Part shown: positions 46,504 to 55,141 of the stretch, one piece after another
How the letters are laid out: each line of letters starts with the position of its first letter
Position numbering within the stretch: the first letter of the stretch is position 1
Source of the DNA: Curtobacterium citreum
GTDB taxonomy: Bacteria; Actinomycetota; Actinomycetes; Actinomycetales; Microbacteriaceae
DNA: 64,000 bases
Assembly: GCF_006715175.1 (NCBI RefSeq)
Contig: NZ_VFMQ01000001.1
Coordinates: 2,356,001-2,420,000, forward strand
Direction of reading: 5' to 3'
Notes under the pieces: generated by a model
What the model saw: the letters and a program-made list of their open reading frames with translations, nothing else
What the model was told of the DNA's origin: nothing
Databases searched by the model: none
Position numbers and translations under genes: made by a program

Positions 46504-47052
46504 TCAGCGGACGGCGAGCATGACCTCGACGACGGCGTCCAGCAGTGCGTCGACCTGCGCCTCGCGGTAGCCGCCGTGCTTCGGTCGGAAGACGATCGAC
46601 CGGACCTCGGTGAGGCTCAGCGGCTTGCCGTCGCGGAAGTAGCCGGCGAGGCGCTGGGCGAAGGCGTCGACGTCCTTCGGGTGGTACCCGGTCCCGAGCG
46701 GGCTCGTGCGGGCGAAACGCTGCCCGTCCGGACGCTCCAGGCGGGCGACGACGTCCGAGGCCTTCGAGCGGGCCTCGGCGTACCAGGCCTTCTTGCCGAC
46801 GTCGGCGATCTCCCGCTCGCGCTCCCGGGCGGCGAAGGCGTCCTCGAGTCGCTCGAGGGCGGCGTCGACGTGCGCCGTGGAGTACCCGCCCTTGCGCATC
46901 GAGAACGCGGTGGCGCGGATCTTCGCCGCCTCGATCCCCGGCGCCGTGTCGGCGGCCGTGTAGGCGCGGCGGGCGTCCTCGAGGAACCGGTCGACCTCGT
47001 CGACGTCGTACCCGAGGGCGCGGCGGTCTGCGGTGGGGAAGGTGGTGGCCAC
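46504..47052 (-). CDS. DivIVA-domain protein
   Basis: 182 aa. Three tandem DivIVA-type motifs: GYDVDEVDRFLEDAR (about residues 14-28), FSMRKGGYSTAHVDAALERL (about 50-69) and GYHPKDVDAFAQRL (about 120-133), with a fourth, weaker, FRPKHGGYREAQVDALLD at the end. There is no long coiled coil, so this is the short multi-motif type rather than the polar scaffold. GTG 47052 is set by the -10-like CAGAAT six bases upstream and the start of family similarity. Confidence 0.75.
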   Translation of the reverse strand: MATTFPTADRRALGYDVDEVDRFLEDARRAYTAADTAPGIEAAKIRATAFSMRKGGYSTAHVDAALERLEDAFAAREREREIADVGKKAWYAEARSKASDVVARLERPDGQRFARTSPLGTGYHPKDVDAFAQRLAGYFRDGKPLSLTEVRSIVFRPKHGGYREAQVDALLDAVVEVMLAVR

Positions 47053-47112
47053 GGCGACATTCTGCCAGCACCCGACCCTGGCGCTGGCTGGACGCGCCCC
47101 GAGCACGCCTGT

Positions 47113-47172
47113 CAGTGCACGACGATCAGTGCACGACCGTCGGTCCGTGCACGACGATCAGTGCACGACGAT
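47113..47172. repeat. 14-bp repeat spanning the end of cdsA
   Basis: Four copies of CAGTGCACGACGAT or close variants (47113, 47127, 47145, 47159), with a four-base insertion between the second and third. The copy at 47159 contains the last codons of cdsA, so the repeat has spread from or into the gene end. Confidence 0.65.
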
Positions 47173-48153
47173 CAGGAACAGGACGTACGCGACGGCGGCC
47201 GACGGCAGGATGCTGTCGATCCGGTCGAGCAGTCCCCCGTGCCCCGGCAGGAACGACGAGATGTCCTTGATGCCGAGGTCGCGCTTGATCATCGACTCGG
47301 TGAGGTCACCGAGGGTCGCGGACCCGGAGATGAGCACGCCGAGGACGATGCCGGTCCACCACGGCAGCCCGAGCAGGAGCCACACGACGACGATCCCGAC
47401 GAGGATGCTCGCCGCGACCGATCCCGCGAAGCCCTCCCAGGTCTTCTTCGGGCTGATCCGGGGCGCCATCGGGTGCTTCCCGAGGTTGAGCCCCGTGGCG
47501 TAGGCCCCGGTGTCGACCGCGACGACCACCAGGATGAACGCGATCACCCAGAGCTCACCGCGGGGCTGCGCCGACAGCAGGACGATGCACGCTCCGAGGA
47601 GCGTGATGTACGCCTGGACGAACAGCCCGTTCGTCAGGTCACGGGCGACGTGCCCGGCCGGCGGCTTCTCGCGCGCGAGGGCGACCTCGACGAGCCGCCA
47701 GACCACGATGAGGACGATCCCGCCGAGCACCGCGAAGAGCGCAGCCACCTGTCCGCCGAGGAACGCCAGCGGCACCATGCCGACCGCGGCCGCGACGCTC
47801 GGGATCCGCGGCACGTCCCGCCCCGCGAACCGCATGGCGCTCGCGAGCTCGTACACGGCGACACCGAGCAGGAACGCGGCGACGACCATGAACGCCGGCT
47901 TCCAGATGAGGAGCGCGGCGAGCATGACGACCGCGAAGGCCAGCGCGATGCCGATCGCCGCTGGCAGGTTCCGTCCGGTGCGCGCCGTCAGCGCCTCGTT
48001 GCGCGCGCCGAACTCCGCCTTGCGCTGCTTGAGCTGCGCTTCGAAGTCGGCGCGCGCCGCGCGGGCACGGGCGTCGAAGTCCTGTCGGAGCCCCTTCTTC
48101 GCGGACGGGCGCGGTTGCGTGGGGCGGTCGCCGCCCGGGTCGGGGAGACGCAT
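47158..48153 (-). CDS. cdsA: phosphatidate cytidylyltransferase
   Basis: 331 aa. Makes CDP-diacylglycerol for phospholipids. A charged N-terminal extension of about 60 residues (basic and coiled) precedes about eight membrane helices. The family signature at the C-terminus is seen in SPKKTWEGFAGS (about residues 233-244) and TESMIKRDLGIKDISSFLPGHGG (about 283-305). The last codons lie in a 14-bp tandem repeat. The start overlaps the frr stop by one base. Confidence 0.94.
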   Translation of the reverse strand: MRLPDPGGDRPTQPRPSAKKGLRQDFDARARAARADFEAQLKQRKAEFGARNEALTARTGRNLPAAIGIALAFAVVMLAALLIWKPAFMVVAAFLLGVAVYELASAMRFAGRDVPRIPSVAAAVGMVPLAFLGGQVAALFAVLGGIVLIVVWRLVEVALAREKPPAGHVARDLTNGLFVQAYITLLGACIVLLSAQPRGELWVIAFILVVVAVDTGAYATGLNLGKHPMAPRISPKKTWEGFAGSVAASILVGIVVVWLLLGLPWWTGIVLGVLISGSATLGDLTESMIKRDLGIKDISSFLPGHGGLLDRIDSILPSAAVAYVLFLIVVH

Positions 48154-48707
48154 CAGACCTCGAGGAGTTCGGCTTCCTTCTTCTTCAGCGCGTCGTCGAT
48201 CTGGTCGACGTGCTTCTTCGTCAGGGTCTCGAGGTCCTTGTCGGCGCGGGCGATCTCGTCGTCGGAGATCTCGCCCTTCAGCGCGTCCAGGTCGTCCTTG
48301 GCGCGACGACGGATGTTCCGGACGACGACCTTGTGGTCCTCGCCCTTGCCGCGCACGAGCTTCACGAACTCCTTGCGGCGGTCCTGGGTGAGCTCCGGGA
48401 TCGTCACGCGGACGATCTCGCCGTCGTTCGACGGGCTGGCGCCGAGGTTCGGGAACGTCGCGATGGCGCGTTCGATCTCCTTGAGCGCGGACTTGTCGTA
48501 CGGCGTGACGACGAGCGTGCGGGCCTCGGGCGTCTGCATGGACGCCAGCTGCGCGAGCGGCGTCGGCGTGCCGTAGTAGTCGACCGGGATCTTCTGGAAG
48601 AGCGCGGGGTTGATGCGTCCGGTGCGGACGGTCGCGAAGTCGTCCTTGGCGACGTCGACGGCCTTCGCCATCTTCTCGGTGGCTTCGGTCAGGACATCAC
48701 TGATCAC
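48153..48707 (-). CDS. frr: ribosome recycling factor
   Basis: 184 aa, normal size (about 185). Starts [17 protein letters not shown], has [13 protein letters not shown] (about residues 28-40) and the expected three-helix bundle with [13 protein letters not shown] and the C-terminal [23 protein letters not shown]. It frees the 70S ribosome after termination with EF-G. Part of the rpsB-tsf-pyrH-frr-cdsA run; 47 bases separate it from pyrH. Confidence 0.97.
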   Translation of the reverse strand: MISDVLTEATEKMAKAVDVAKDDFATVRTGRINPALFQKIPVDYYGTPTPLAQLASMQTPEARTLVVTPYDKSALKEIERAIATFPNLGASPSNDGEIVRVTIPELTQDRRKEFVKLVRGKGEDHKVVVRNIRRRAKDDLDALKGEISDDEIARADKDLETLTKKHVDQIDDALKKKEAELLEV

Positions 48708-48754
48708 GGTGGTTCTCCTTCGGTACTGCTGTCGAGTCTAGTCAGCGGCCGGGG

Positions 48755-49474
48755 TCAGTTGCTGACCACCGTGCCGATCCGCTCCCCGCGGATCGCGGCG
48801 GCCACGTTGCCCTCGCCCTCCATGCCGAACACGTGCATCGGCATGCCGTTGTCCATGCAGAGGGAGAACGCGGTGGCGTCCACGACCTTGAGGCCCTGGA
48901 GCAGTGCGTCCTGGTACGTCACGTGGTGGAGCTTCTCGGCCGTGGCGTCCTTCTTCGGGTCCGCCGTGTAGACGCCGTCGACGCCGTTCTTCGCGACGAG
49001 GACCTCGTGCGCGTCGATCTCGAGCGCACGCTGCGCGGCGACCGTGTCGGTGGAGAAGTACGGCAGACCCGCGCCGGCACCGAAGATCACGATGCGGCCC
49101 TTCTCGAGGTGACGCTCCGCGCGGCGCGGGATGTAGGGCTCCGCGACCTGCGTCATGCTGATCGCGGACTGCACGCGCGTGGCCGCTCCGGCCTGCTCCA
49201 GGAAGTCCTGCAGCGCGAGGGCGTTCATCACCGTGCCGAGCATGCCCATGTAGTCGGCGCGACCGCGGTCCATGCCGCGCTGCGAGAGCTCGGCGCCGCG
49301 GAAGAAGTTCCCGCCGCCGACCACGATCGCGACCTCGACGTCCTGCGCGGCCGCGGCGATCTCCTTGGCGATGGTGCTGATGACGTCCGGGTTCACCCCG
49401 AGGGACCCGGCCCCGAACGCCTCCCCCGACAGCTTCAGCAGGACCCGGCGGCGTCCGGTCTTCTCGTTCGTCAT
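48755..49474 (-). CDS. pyrH: UMP kinase
   Basis: 239 aa. Amino-acid-kinase fold hexameric UMP kinase: [10 protein letters not shown] (about residues 12-21), [10 protein letters not shown] (about 51-60), [13 protein letters not shown] (about 132-144) and [15 protein letters not shown]. Makes UDP for pyrimidine and cell-wall supply. ATG 49474 is preferred over GTG 49483 because AGGG is eight bases before it. It follows the tsf terminator, so it may have its own promoter. Confidence 0.95.
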   Translation of the reverse strand: MTNEKTGRRRVLLKLSGEAFGAGSLGVNPDVISTIAKEIAAAAQDVEVAIVVGGGNFFRGAELSQRGMDRGRADYMGMLGTVMNALALQDFLEQAGAATRVQSAISMTQVAEPYIPRRAERHLEKGRIVIFGAGAGLPYFSTDTVAAQRALEIDAHEVLVAKNGVDGVYTADPKKDATAEKLHHVTYQDALLQGLKVVDATAFSLCMDNGMPMHVFGMEGEGNVAAAIRGERIGTVVSN

Positions 49475-49585
49475 GTGGCGCACCCTTCGTCGAATGTCTC
49501 GTGGGAATCTACCCGGCCGGAGCCGGTCCGGCGGAGGAGGTCGTGCCTCCGTGCCGGTTCCGCGCGTGTCGCAGCGCGCGCAGAA

Positions 49586-49620
49586 ACGGGGCCCGGAACC
49601 GATGTGGTTCCGAGCCCCGT
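49586..49620 (-). terminator. hairpin after tsf
   Basis: ACGGGGC with GCCCCGT and an inner GGAACC with GGTTCC, five-base loop, ten bases past the tsf stop. Confidence 0.7.
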
Positions 49621-49630
49621 CACGGGTTCG

Positions 49631-50458
49631 CTACGCGCCGACCTTGACGCGGGCGAAGCCCTGGATCGTGATGCCGGCGTTCTCGGCGGCCTTCGCGACG
49701 GACAGCTTGTTGTCCTTCGCGTAGTCCTGCTCGAGGAGCGCGACCTGCTTGCGGTAGGCGTTGAGGCGACCCTCGACGATCTTCGGCAGGGCGGCCTCCG
49801 GCTTGCCCTCCTCGCGCGTGATCGCCTCGACGGTCGCGCGCTCCTTCTCGATCGCCTCGGCCGGGATCTCGTCGCGGGTCAGGTACGTCGGGTTCGCGAA
49901 CGCGACGTGCTGGGCGATCGAGCGGGCCTCGGCCGCGTCGGAGCCCGAGTAGGCGATGACGACGGCGATCTGCGGGGGCAGGTCCTGGCTGGTCTTGTGC
50001 AGGTAGACCTCGAAGGCGTCGCCCTCGACCCGGACGACCGTGCGGAGCGCGAGCTTCTCGCCCAGCGCAGCGGCGGCCTCGTCGATCGCCTCGGCGACCG
50101 TCTTGCCCTCGAGCGGCGCGGCGTTGCCGGCCTCGACGTCGGACGCGCCTGCAGCGGCGACCGCGGCGACGACCTTGTCGGCGAGGGTGGTGAACTTCTC
50201 GTTCTTCGCGACGAAGTCGGTCTCGCTGGCGAGCTCGACGACGGTGGCGGCGCCACCCTCGGTCGACGCCACGACGACGCCCTCGGAGGTCGCACGGTCG
50301 TCGCGCTTGGCGACGGCCTTCGCGCCCTTGATGCGGAGCAGCTCGACGGCCTTGTCGTAGTCGCCGTCGGCCTCGACGAGGGCGTTCTTGGCGTCCATCA
50401 TGCCGGCCCCGAGGTCCTCACGGAGCTTCTTCACGTCAGCAAGGCTGTAGTTGGCCAT
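49631..50458 (-). CDS. tsf: elongation factor Ts
   Basis: 275 aa. The N-terminal UBA-like domain (LADVKKLREDLGAGMMDAKNAL, about residues 6-27) is followed by the core with KAVAKRDDRATSEG and the TDFVAKNEKF motif (about 80-89) that contacts EF-Tu. Exchanges GDP on EF-Tu. It lies 80 bases after rpsB, the standard order, and a strong hairpin follows its stop. Confidence 0.97.
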   Translation of the reverse strand: MANYSLADVKKLREDLGAGMMDAKNALVEADGDYDKAVELLRIKGAKAVAKRDDRATSEGVVVASTEGGAATVVELASETDFVAKNEKFTTLADKVVAAVAAAGASDVEAGNAAPLEGKTVAEAIDEAAAALGEKLALRTVVRVEGDAFEVYLHKTSQDLPPQIAVVIAYSGSDAAEARSIAQHVAFANPTYLTRDEIPAEAIEKERATVEAITREEGKPEAALPKIVEGRLNAYRKQVALLEQDYAKDNKLSVAKAAENAGITIQGFARVKVGA

Positions 50459-50538
50459 TGGCTGGAGTCCTTTCTGGACTGGAGTTGTGGAGAGAGAAGG
50501 AAGGGGCGCCGAGCCGACCGGCCCGACGCCCCCGGATG

Positions 50539-51417
50539 TCACTCGGCGGGGGTGGCTTCGGCGTTCTTGTCGGCCTCGGCGATCGGCTCGCCGATCTCCT
50601 TCGCGGCGACCTGCGCGTCGGCGTCGTTCTCCTCGACCGGGGTCTCGGCGGCCGGCGCGGCCTGCTCGCCACCGAGGAGCTCCTGCTCCCACTCGGCGAG
50701 CGGCTCGGCCTCTTCCTGGTCGCCACCGTTGTGGCGGGTCTTCAGGCCCTCGGCCGCGGCGTCGGCGACGATGCGGGTGAGGAGGCCGACGGAGCGGATC
50801 GCGTCGTCGTTGCCCGGGATCGGGTACGTGATCTCGTCCGGGTCGCAGTTGGTGTCGAGGATGCCGATGACCGGGATCCCGAGCTTCTGCGCCTCGTCGA
50901 CGGCGAGGTGCTCCTTCTTGGTGTCGACGATCCAGAGCGCGCTCGGGGTCCGCGTGAGGTTGCGGATACCACCGAGGGTCTTGTGGAGCTTGTCCAGCTC
51001 GCGCTTCTTGATGAGGAGCTCCTTCTTGGTGAAGCCCTTCGTCGTGTCGTCGAAGTCGATCTCCTCGAGCTCCTTCATGCGCGCGAGGCGCTTGGAGACC
51101 GTCTGGAAGTTCGTGAGCAGACCGCCGAGCCAACGCTGGTTGACGTACGGCTGGCCGACGCGGGTCGCCTGCTCGGCGATGGAGCCCTGGGCCTGCTTCT
51201 TGGTGCCCACGAAGAGGATCGTGCCACCGTGCGCGACCGTCTCCTTGACGAAGTCGTACGCGCGGTCGATGTAGGCCAGCGACTGCTGCAGGTCGATGAT
51301 GTGGATGCCCGAGCGCTCGGCGAGGATGAAGCGCTTCACCTTCGGGTTCCACCGACGGGTCTGGTGTCCGAAGTGGACGCCGCTGTCGAGCAGCTGGCGG
51401 ATGGTGACGACGGCCAT
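50539..51417 (-). CDS. rpsB: 30S ribosomal protein S2
   Basis: 292 aa. Starts [26 protein letters not shown]; family motifs VGTKKQAQ and the [17 protein letters not shown] stretch (about 190-206) are present. About 60 residues beyond the normal end form an acidic, Ala-rich tail, common in high-GC Actinobacteria. AAGGAGGG is upstream of the ATG. A long structured leader precedes it, which may allow S2 autoregulation. Confidence 0.97.
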   Translation of the reverse strand: MAVVTIRQLLDSGVHFGHQTRRWNPKVKRFILAERSGIHIIDLQQSLAYIDRAYDFVKETVAHGGTILFVGTKKQAQGSIAEQATRVGQPYVNQRWLGGLLTNFQTVSKRLARMKELEEIDFDDTTKGFTKKELLIKKRELDKLHKTLGGIRNLTRTPSALWIVDTKKEHLAVDEAQKLGIPVIGILDTNCDPDEITYPIPGNDDAIRSVGLLTRIVADAAAEGLKTRHNGGDQEEAEPLAEWEQELLGGEQAAPAAETPVEENDADAQVAAKEIGEPIAEADKNAEATPAE

Positions 51418-51612
51418 GCCGTCCCTCCTTGTTCTCGGCGCACGGCTGTCAGGCCGTGAGCACGGTTGCGGTTGTGTCGGTCACGACCGGTGGTCGTGAC
51501 CCCTGGCGCCCTGTCCGCACGGCCGCCCGCTCGTGAGAGCGGGACCGGTGGCCGAGAGACGCGAGTGGACGCGCGAAGTCAGCGCGCTCGGCGCGCTGCT
51601 GGAAGCACTCTA
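51418..51612 (-). promoter_or_regulatory. structured leader and promoter of rpsB-tsf
   Basis: A -10-like TAGAGT (51612-51607) would give a leader of about 180 bases. Three hairpins are visible: CCCGCTC/GAGCGGG (51526-51543), TCACGACC/GGTCGTGA (51481-51499) and CACGGC/GCCGTG (51441-51458), the last about 25 bases before the ATG. This suggests an RNA element bound by S2, but no described leader class is matched by eye. Confidence 0.45.
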
Positions 51613-51629
51613 GCAGGTCTGGACGCACG

Positions 51630-51666
51630 GGAGGCGCGGTGCGGGTCGGACCCGCACCGCGCCTCC
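51630..51666. terminator. palindrome after the MFS gene (family copy 5)
   Basis: A 17-bp stem GGAGGCGCGGTGCGGGT with its complement and a three-base loop, about 25 bases beyond the MFS stop. The outer stem matches the other family copies; the tip has diverged on both arms together. Confidence 0.75.
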
Positions 51667-51691
51667 AGGACGTGGTGACGCTGGTGCGTCG

Positions 51692-53131
51692 TTACTTGGC
51701 GGACACCGTGTCACCCTCGGCCGTGATGCCCATCTCCTCGAGGGAGCGGCCCTTGGTCTCCGGGATCTTCGCGATCACGAAGAACAGGGAGAGCAGGGCG
51801 AACAGGGCGTAGATGCCGTAGGTCACGGTCAGGTTGAAGCCGGACAGGACCGGGAACGAGATGGTGACGACGAAGTTCGCGACCCAGTTCGCCGCGGAAC
51901 CGACACCGAGCGCGGTCGCACGGATGCGGTTCGGGAACATCTCGCCGAGGAGCACCCACATGAGCGGGCCCCACGTCGCGCCGAAGGACACGACGAACAG
52001 GTTCGCGAAGATCAGCGCGATGAGTCCCCACGCGCCGGGCAGCTGCGGCGCGCCGTCGACGATGGTGGCCTGCGAGAAGGCGATCGCGACCATGGTCAGC
52101 GACACGAACATGCCCGTCGAGCCGGCGACCAGGAGCGGCTTCCGCCCGAGCTTGTCGACCGTGAAGATGGCGATGAAGGTGACCGCGACGTTCACGACCG
52201 AGGTGATCGTGGAGATGAGGAAGGACTGGTCCTCCTTGAACCCGACGGCCTGCCAGAGCGTCGTCGAGTAGTAGAAGATCACGTTGATGCCGACGAACTG
52301 CTGCAGGACGGCGAGGATGATGCCGACCCAGACGATCGGCTGCAGGCCGAAGCGGTTGCCCCGGATGGAGCCCTTCTTCTCCTTGGACTCCTTCTCGATG
52401 CCGTCCTGGATCTCCTCCAGGCTCGTGTTCACCGTGTCGCGCGGGACGATCTTGCCCATCACGTCGCGGGCGTCCTCCTTGCGGCCCTGCGCGAGCAGGA
52501 AGCGCGGGGACTCCGGGAGCGTGATCGCGAGCACGCCGTAGACCACCGAGGGGATCACGCCGACCAGGAACATCCAGCGCCACGCGGCGAGCCCGAGCAC
52601 CTGCTCCGATGCACCGCCGGCGGTCACCGCGAAGATCTGGTCGGACAGCAGTGCGGCGAAGATACCGAGGGTGATCGCGAGCTGCTGGAACGAGGCCAGC
52701 CGACCGCGGATCGCCTTCGGGGACACCTCGGAGATGTAGGCGGGGGCGATGACCGATGCGGTGCCGATGCCGAGGCCGCCGACGAGACGCCAGATCACGA
52801 GGTCCCAGGTCGCGAACGCGAAGGCGCTGCCGATCGAGCTGACGAAGAACAGCACTGCTGCCCAGAACATGACGCGGGTGCGGCCCCAGCGGTCCGCCAG
52901 GCGGCCGGCGAAGTACGCACCGAAGGCGCAGCCGATCAGGGCCGAGGCGACCGCGAAGCCGCTGGCGGCCTCGGACAGGCCGAACTCGCCCTTGATCGCG
53001 TCGACCGCTCCGTTGATGACGGAGGAGTCGAATCCGAAGAGGAAGCCACCGACCGCCGCCGCGATGGCGAACAGGGTGACCTTCCCCTTGAACGCACGGT
53101 CCTCGCCGTGCTGGGTGGACGTGTTCGACAC
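51692..53131 (-). CDS. sugar porter family MFS transporter
   Basis: 479 aa, twelve membrane helices. Sugar-porter signatures: GGFLFGFDSSVINGA in helix 1 (about residues 27-41), GRLADRWGRTR (about 75-85), PESPRFL (about 209-215), the QQFVGINVIFYYS helix 7 motif (about 270-282) and PETKGRSLEEM at the C-terminus. It probably imports a hexose or polyol by proton symport. GTG 53131 is chosen, with GGAG nearby and family similarity starting after it. Upstream TAGGGT (53237-53232) could be the -10, with a leader of about 95 bases. Confidence 0.9.
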   Translation of the reverse strand: MSNTSTQHGEDRAFKGKVTLFAIAAAVGGFLFGFDSSVINGAVDAIKGEFGLSEAASGFAVASALIGCAFGAYFAGRLADRWGRTRVMFWAAVLFFVSSIGSAFAFATWDLVIWRLVGGLGIGTASVIAPAYISEVSPKAIRGRLASFQQLAITLGIFAALLSDQIFAVTAGGASEQVLGLAAWRWMFLVGVIPSVVYGVLAITLPESPRFLLAQGRKEDARDVMGKIVPRDTVNTSLEEIQDGIEKESKEKKGSIRGNRFGLQPIVWVGIILAVLQQFVGINVIFYYSTTLWQAVGFKEDQSFLISTITSVVNVAVTFIAIFTVDKLGRKPLLVAGSTGMFVSLTMVAIAFSQATIVDGAPQLPGAWGLIALIFANLFVVSFGATWGPLMWVLLGEMFPNRIRATALGVGSAANWVANFVVTISFPVLSGFNLTVTYGIYALFALLSLFFVIAKIPETKGRSLEEMGITAEGDTVSAK

Positions 53132-53376
53132 GGTGCTCCAGGTTCTTGCCGCCGTGCTGGGTGGCGCACGGTGCCCCGGCGGTCGGCTGGTTCGCCGTCC
53201 GAGCGGCGTTGCGTGTTCCGGAGCGCCCCAGACCCTACTCCCCGTTCGGGGCGCGGGCACAACCGGGGTGCGCGGTCGGGTCGTCGCACTCCTCCACCGG
53301 ACGGGAGGCGCGGCTCCCGTTCCACAGACCACGAGCGCCGTGCGCGGATGGCGTCCGGCGCTGCGAACCTCGGTGC

Positions 53377-54009
53377 ATGCGGTGGAGCGGGTCACTCACG
53401 GGGTCGGTACTGGTCGGAGCAGCGCTGGTCGGGACGGCGCTGGTCGGGTCGGTGCCGGTCGGGTCGGTGCCGGTCGGGTCGGTGCCGGTCGGGTCGGTGC
53501 CGGTCGGGTCGGTGCGGTCGGTCGGTGCGGCGGTGCTCGCGCCGGGGTCCCCGGGAGCGGCGGTGCGGGCGGCGGACGCGCAGGACGAGGCGCCGTGGGT
53601 GTGGCCGACCGGCTCACGGATCGTCGAGCGCGGGTGGGAGGCCCCGGCCGACGACTACGCAGCGGGGCATCGCGGGATCGACGTCGCCGCGTCGATCGGG
53701 ACGCCCGCGGTGGCGGTGGCCTCCGGCACGGTTTCGTTCGCCGGTTCGGTGGCCGGCCGCGGCGTGGTGTCGATCGACCACGGCGGCGGGCTCGTCTCCA
53801 CCCTGGACTCGGTCGACCCGTCGGTCTCCACCGGGGACGAGGTCGATCAGGGCAGCACCGTCGGCACCGTCTCGGTCGGGCACTGTCCGGCGTCGGCCCC
53901 GTGCCTGCACCTCGGCGCGAGGGTCGACGGTCGGTACGTCGACCCTCTGCCGTACCTGCCGGCCGCCGAGTGGCCGGTGCTGCTGCCGGACGACGCCTGG
54001 CCGGGGTGA
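53377..54009 (+). CDS. secreted M23 peptidase-like protein with a repeat in the signal sequence
   Basis: 210 aa from ATG 53377. The signal-like N-terminus contains five copies of a GSVPV-type pentapeptide (about residues 22-47), unusual in a signal region. The rest (about 75-205) is a LytM/M23 fold with the first zinc motif GHRGIDVA (His and Asp). The second, HxH, reads HLG, so one His ligand is missing. It may be a non-catalytic LytM factor that activates or places other hydrolases. It is divergent from the MFS gene; the 245-base gap also holds a hairpin (53223-53254) and a half-copy of the palindrome family (53300-53320). Confidence 0.7.
   Translation: MRWSGSLTGSVLVGAALVGTALVGSVPVGSVPVGSVPVGSVPVGSVRSVGAAVLAPGSPGAAVRAADAQDEAPWVWPTGSRIVERGWEAPADDYAAGHRGIDVAASIGTPAVAVASGTVSFAGSVAGRGVVSIDHGGGLVSTLDSVDPSVSTGDEVDQGSTVGTVSVGHCPASAPCLHLGARVDGRYVDPLPYLPAAEWPVLLPDDAWPG
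53442..53516 (+). repeat. five 15-bp tandem units inside the M23-like gene
   Basis: GGTCGGGTCGGTGCC repeated five times (last unit one base different), in frame, encoding Val-Gly-Ser-Val-Pro units in the signal peptide core. Degenerate units precede it. Confidence 0.85.
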
Positions 54010-54120
54010 CACGAGCGGGCCGGGCGTGCTCGGGCCGAGCGTGCTCGGGCCGAGCCTCGGCGGGCTGGGTCTGCTCGGGTTGGTCTGCTCGGGGCGGGTC
54101 TGCTCGGCGGCGGTGCCGGG
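54010..54120. repeat. degenerate GC repeats between the M23-like gene and xerC
   Basis: Two exact 15-bp units GCGTGCTCGGGCCGA (54024, 54039), then three looser GGGTCTGCTCGG-type units to about 54107. It is between convergent genes; no clear terminator stem. Confidence 0.6.
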
Positions 54121-55116
54121 TCAGGCGCGCGGGTGGGCCGTGCGGTAGACCTCCCGGAGGCGCGCCGACGAGACGTGCGTGTAGATCTGCGTCGTGCCGA
54201 GGCTCGCGTGCCCGAGCAGCTCCTGCACGGCGCGGAGGTCCGCTCCCCCGTCCAGCAGGTGCGTCGCCGCCGTGTGCCGGAAGGTGTGCGGCCCGCTCGG
54301 ACCCTCCCCCGGCAGGTCCGCGAGCACACGGGCCACGATCCGGTAGACACCACGGGTCCCGAGCCGGCCGCCCCGGTCCCCGAGGAACAGCGCACCGTCC
54401 GATCCTGATCCAGCGACGGCGATGCGAGAATGCCCGGCCCCGGCGGACGACACCGCGGTGTCGGTGCGCGCTGCCGCCCGTGCAGCCAGCACCGGACGGC
54501 CGCGGCTGGTCCAGGCCTCGAGGGCATCCCGGGCGGGCACCCCGAAGGGCACCACGCGCTCGCGGCCGCCCTTGCCGAGCACCCGCACGGTCAGCCGGGA
54601 CCGGTCGACCGCGGTCAGGTCGATCCCCACCAGCTCCCCCACCCGGATGGCGGTGGCGTACAGCAGTTCGACCACCGCGAGGTCGCGGAGCGCCACCGGG
54701 TCGTCACCAGAGGCCCGACTCGCGAGCCCGTCGAGCAGCACGCGCACCTGGTCGGACCCGACGACCCGCGGCAGGTGGGCCGCGCTCTTCGGCGCCCGGA
54801 GCCGCGCCCCCGGGTCGGTCGGCAGCACCCCGGACTCGCTCGCCCACCGGGTGAACGCTCGGACAGAGGACGAGCGCCGCGCGATGGTCGACCGCGCGAG
54901 CCCCCGCTGGTCTGCCTCCCAGAGCCAGTCGCGGAGGAGCTCGAGTCCGACGCCGTCGAGGGTCGCGATGCCACGGTCGTCCGCGAAGGCCACGAGCTGC
55001 TCGAGGTCACTCGCGTACGCGCGGACCGTCTGTTCGCTGAGCCCACGGGCCGAGCGGACGTGCGTGAGGAACGCCTCCACGACCACGACGAGTCGGTCGT
55101 CCGTCTGCTCCGCCAC
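54121..55116 (-). CDS. xerC: tyrosine recombinase XerC
   Basis: 331 aa. SAM-like N-terminal core-binding domain (about 10-95) and catalytic domain with Arg in ATAIRVGEL (about residue 165), [12 protein letters not shown] (about 276-287, His and Arg), and [14 protein letters not shown] with the second His and nucleophile Tyr (about 302-315). An insertion of about 30 residues rich in Ala, Gly and Ser lies before the last motifs. Resolves chromosome dimers at dif with XerD. GTG 55116 has TACGCT six bases upstream, so it has its own leaderless start although dprA is just before it. Confidence 0.92.
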   Translation of the reverse strand: MAEQTDDRLVVVVEAFLTHVRSARGLSEQTVRAYASDLEQLVAFADDRGIATLDGVGLELLRDWLWEADQRGLARSTIARRSSSVRAFTRWASESGVLPTDPGARLRAPKSAAHLPRVVGSDQVRVLLDGLASRASGDDPVALRDLAVVELLYATAIRVGELVGIDLTAVDRSRLTVRVLGKGGRERVVPFGVPARDALEAWTSRGRPVLAARAAARTDTAVSSAGAGHSRIAVAGSGSDGALFLGDRGGRLGTRGVYRIVARVLADLPGEGPSGPHTFRHTAATHLLDGGADLRAVQELLGHASLGTTQIYTHVSSARLREVYRTAHPRA

Positions 55117-55122
55117 GGCCCC

Positions 55123-55128
55123 AGCGTA
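55123..55128 (-). promoter_or_regulatory. -10 box of xerC
   Basis: TACGCT on the minus strand with six bases to GTG 55116; it supports that start over longer frames. Confidence 0.45.
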
Positions 55129-55141
55129 GGCGCGGTCCCCG

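Noticed and set aside
53130..53395. N-terminal extension of the MFS transporter to 53395
   Set aside because: The extra residues are Arg/Pro/Thr-rich with no membrane helix and overlap the divergent M23-like promoter; GTG 53131 fits family length.
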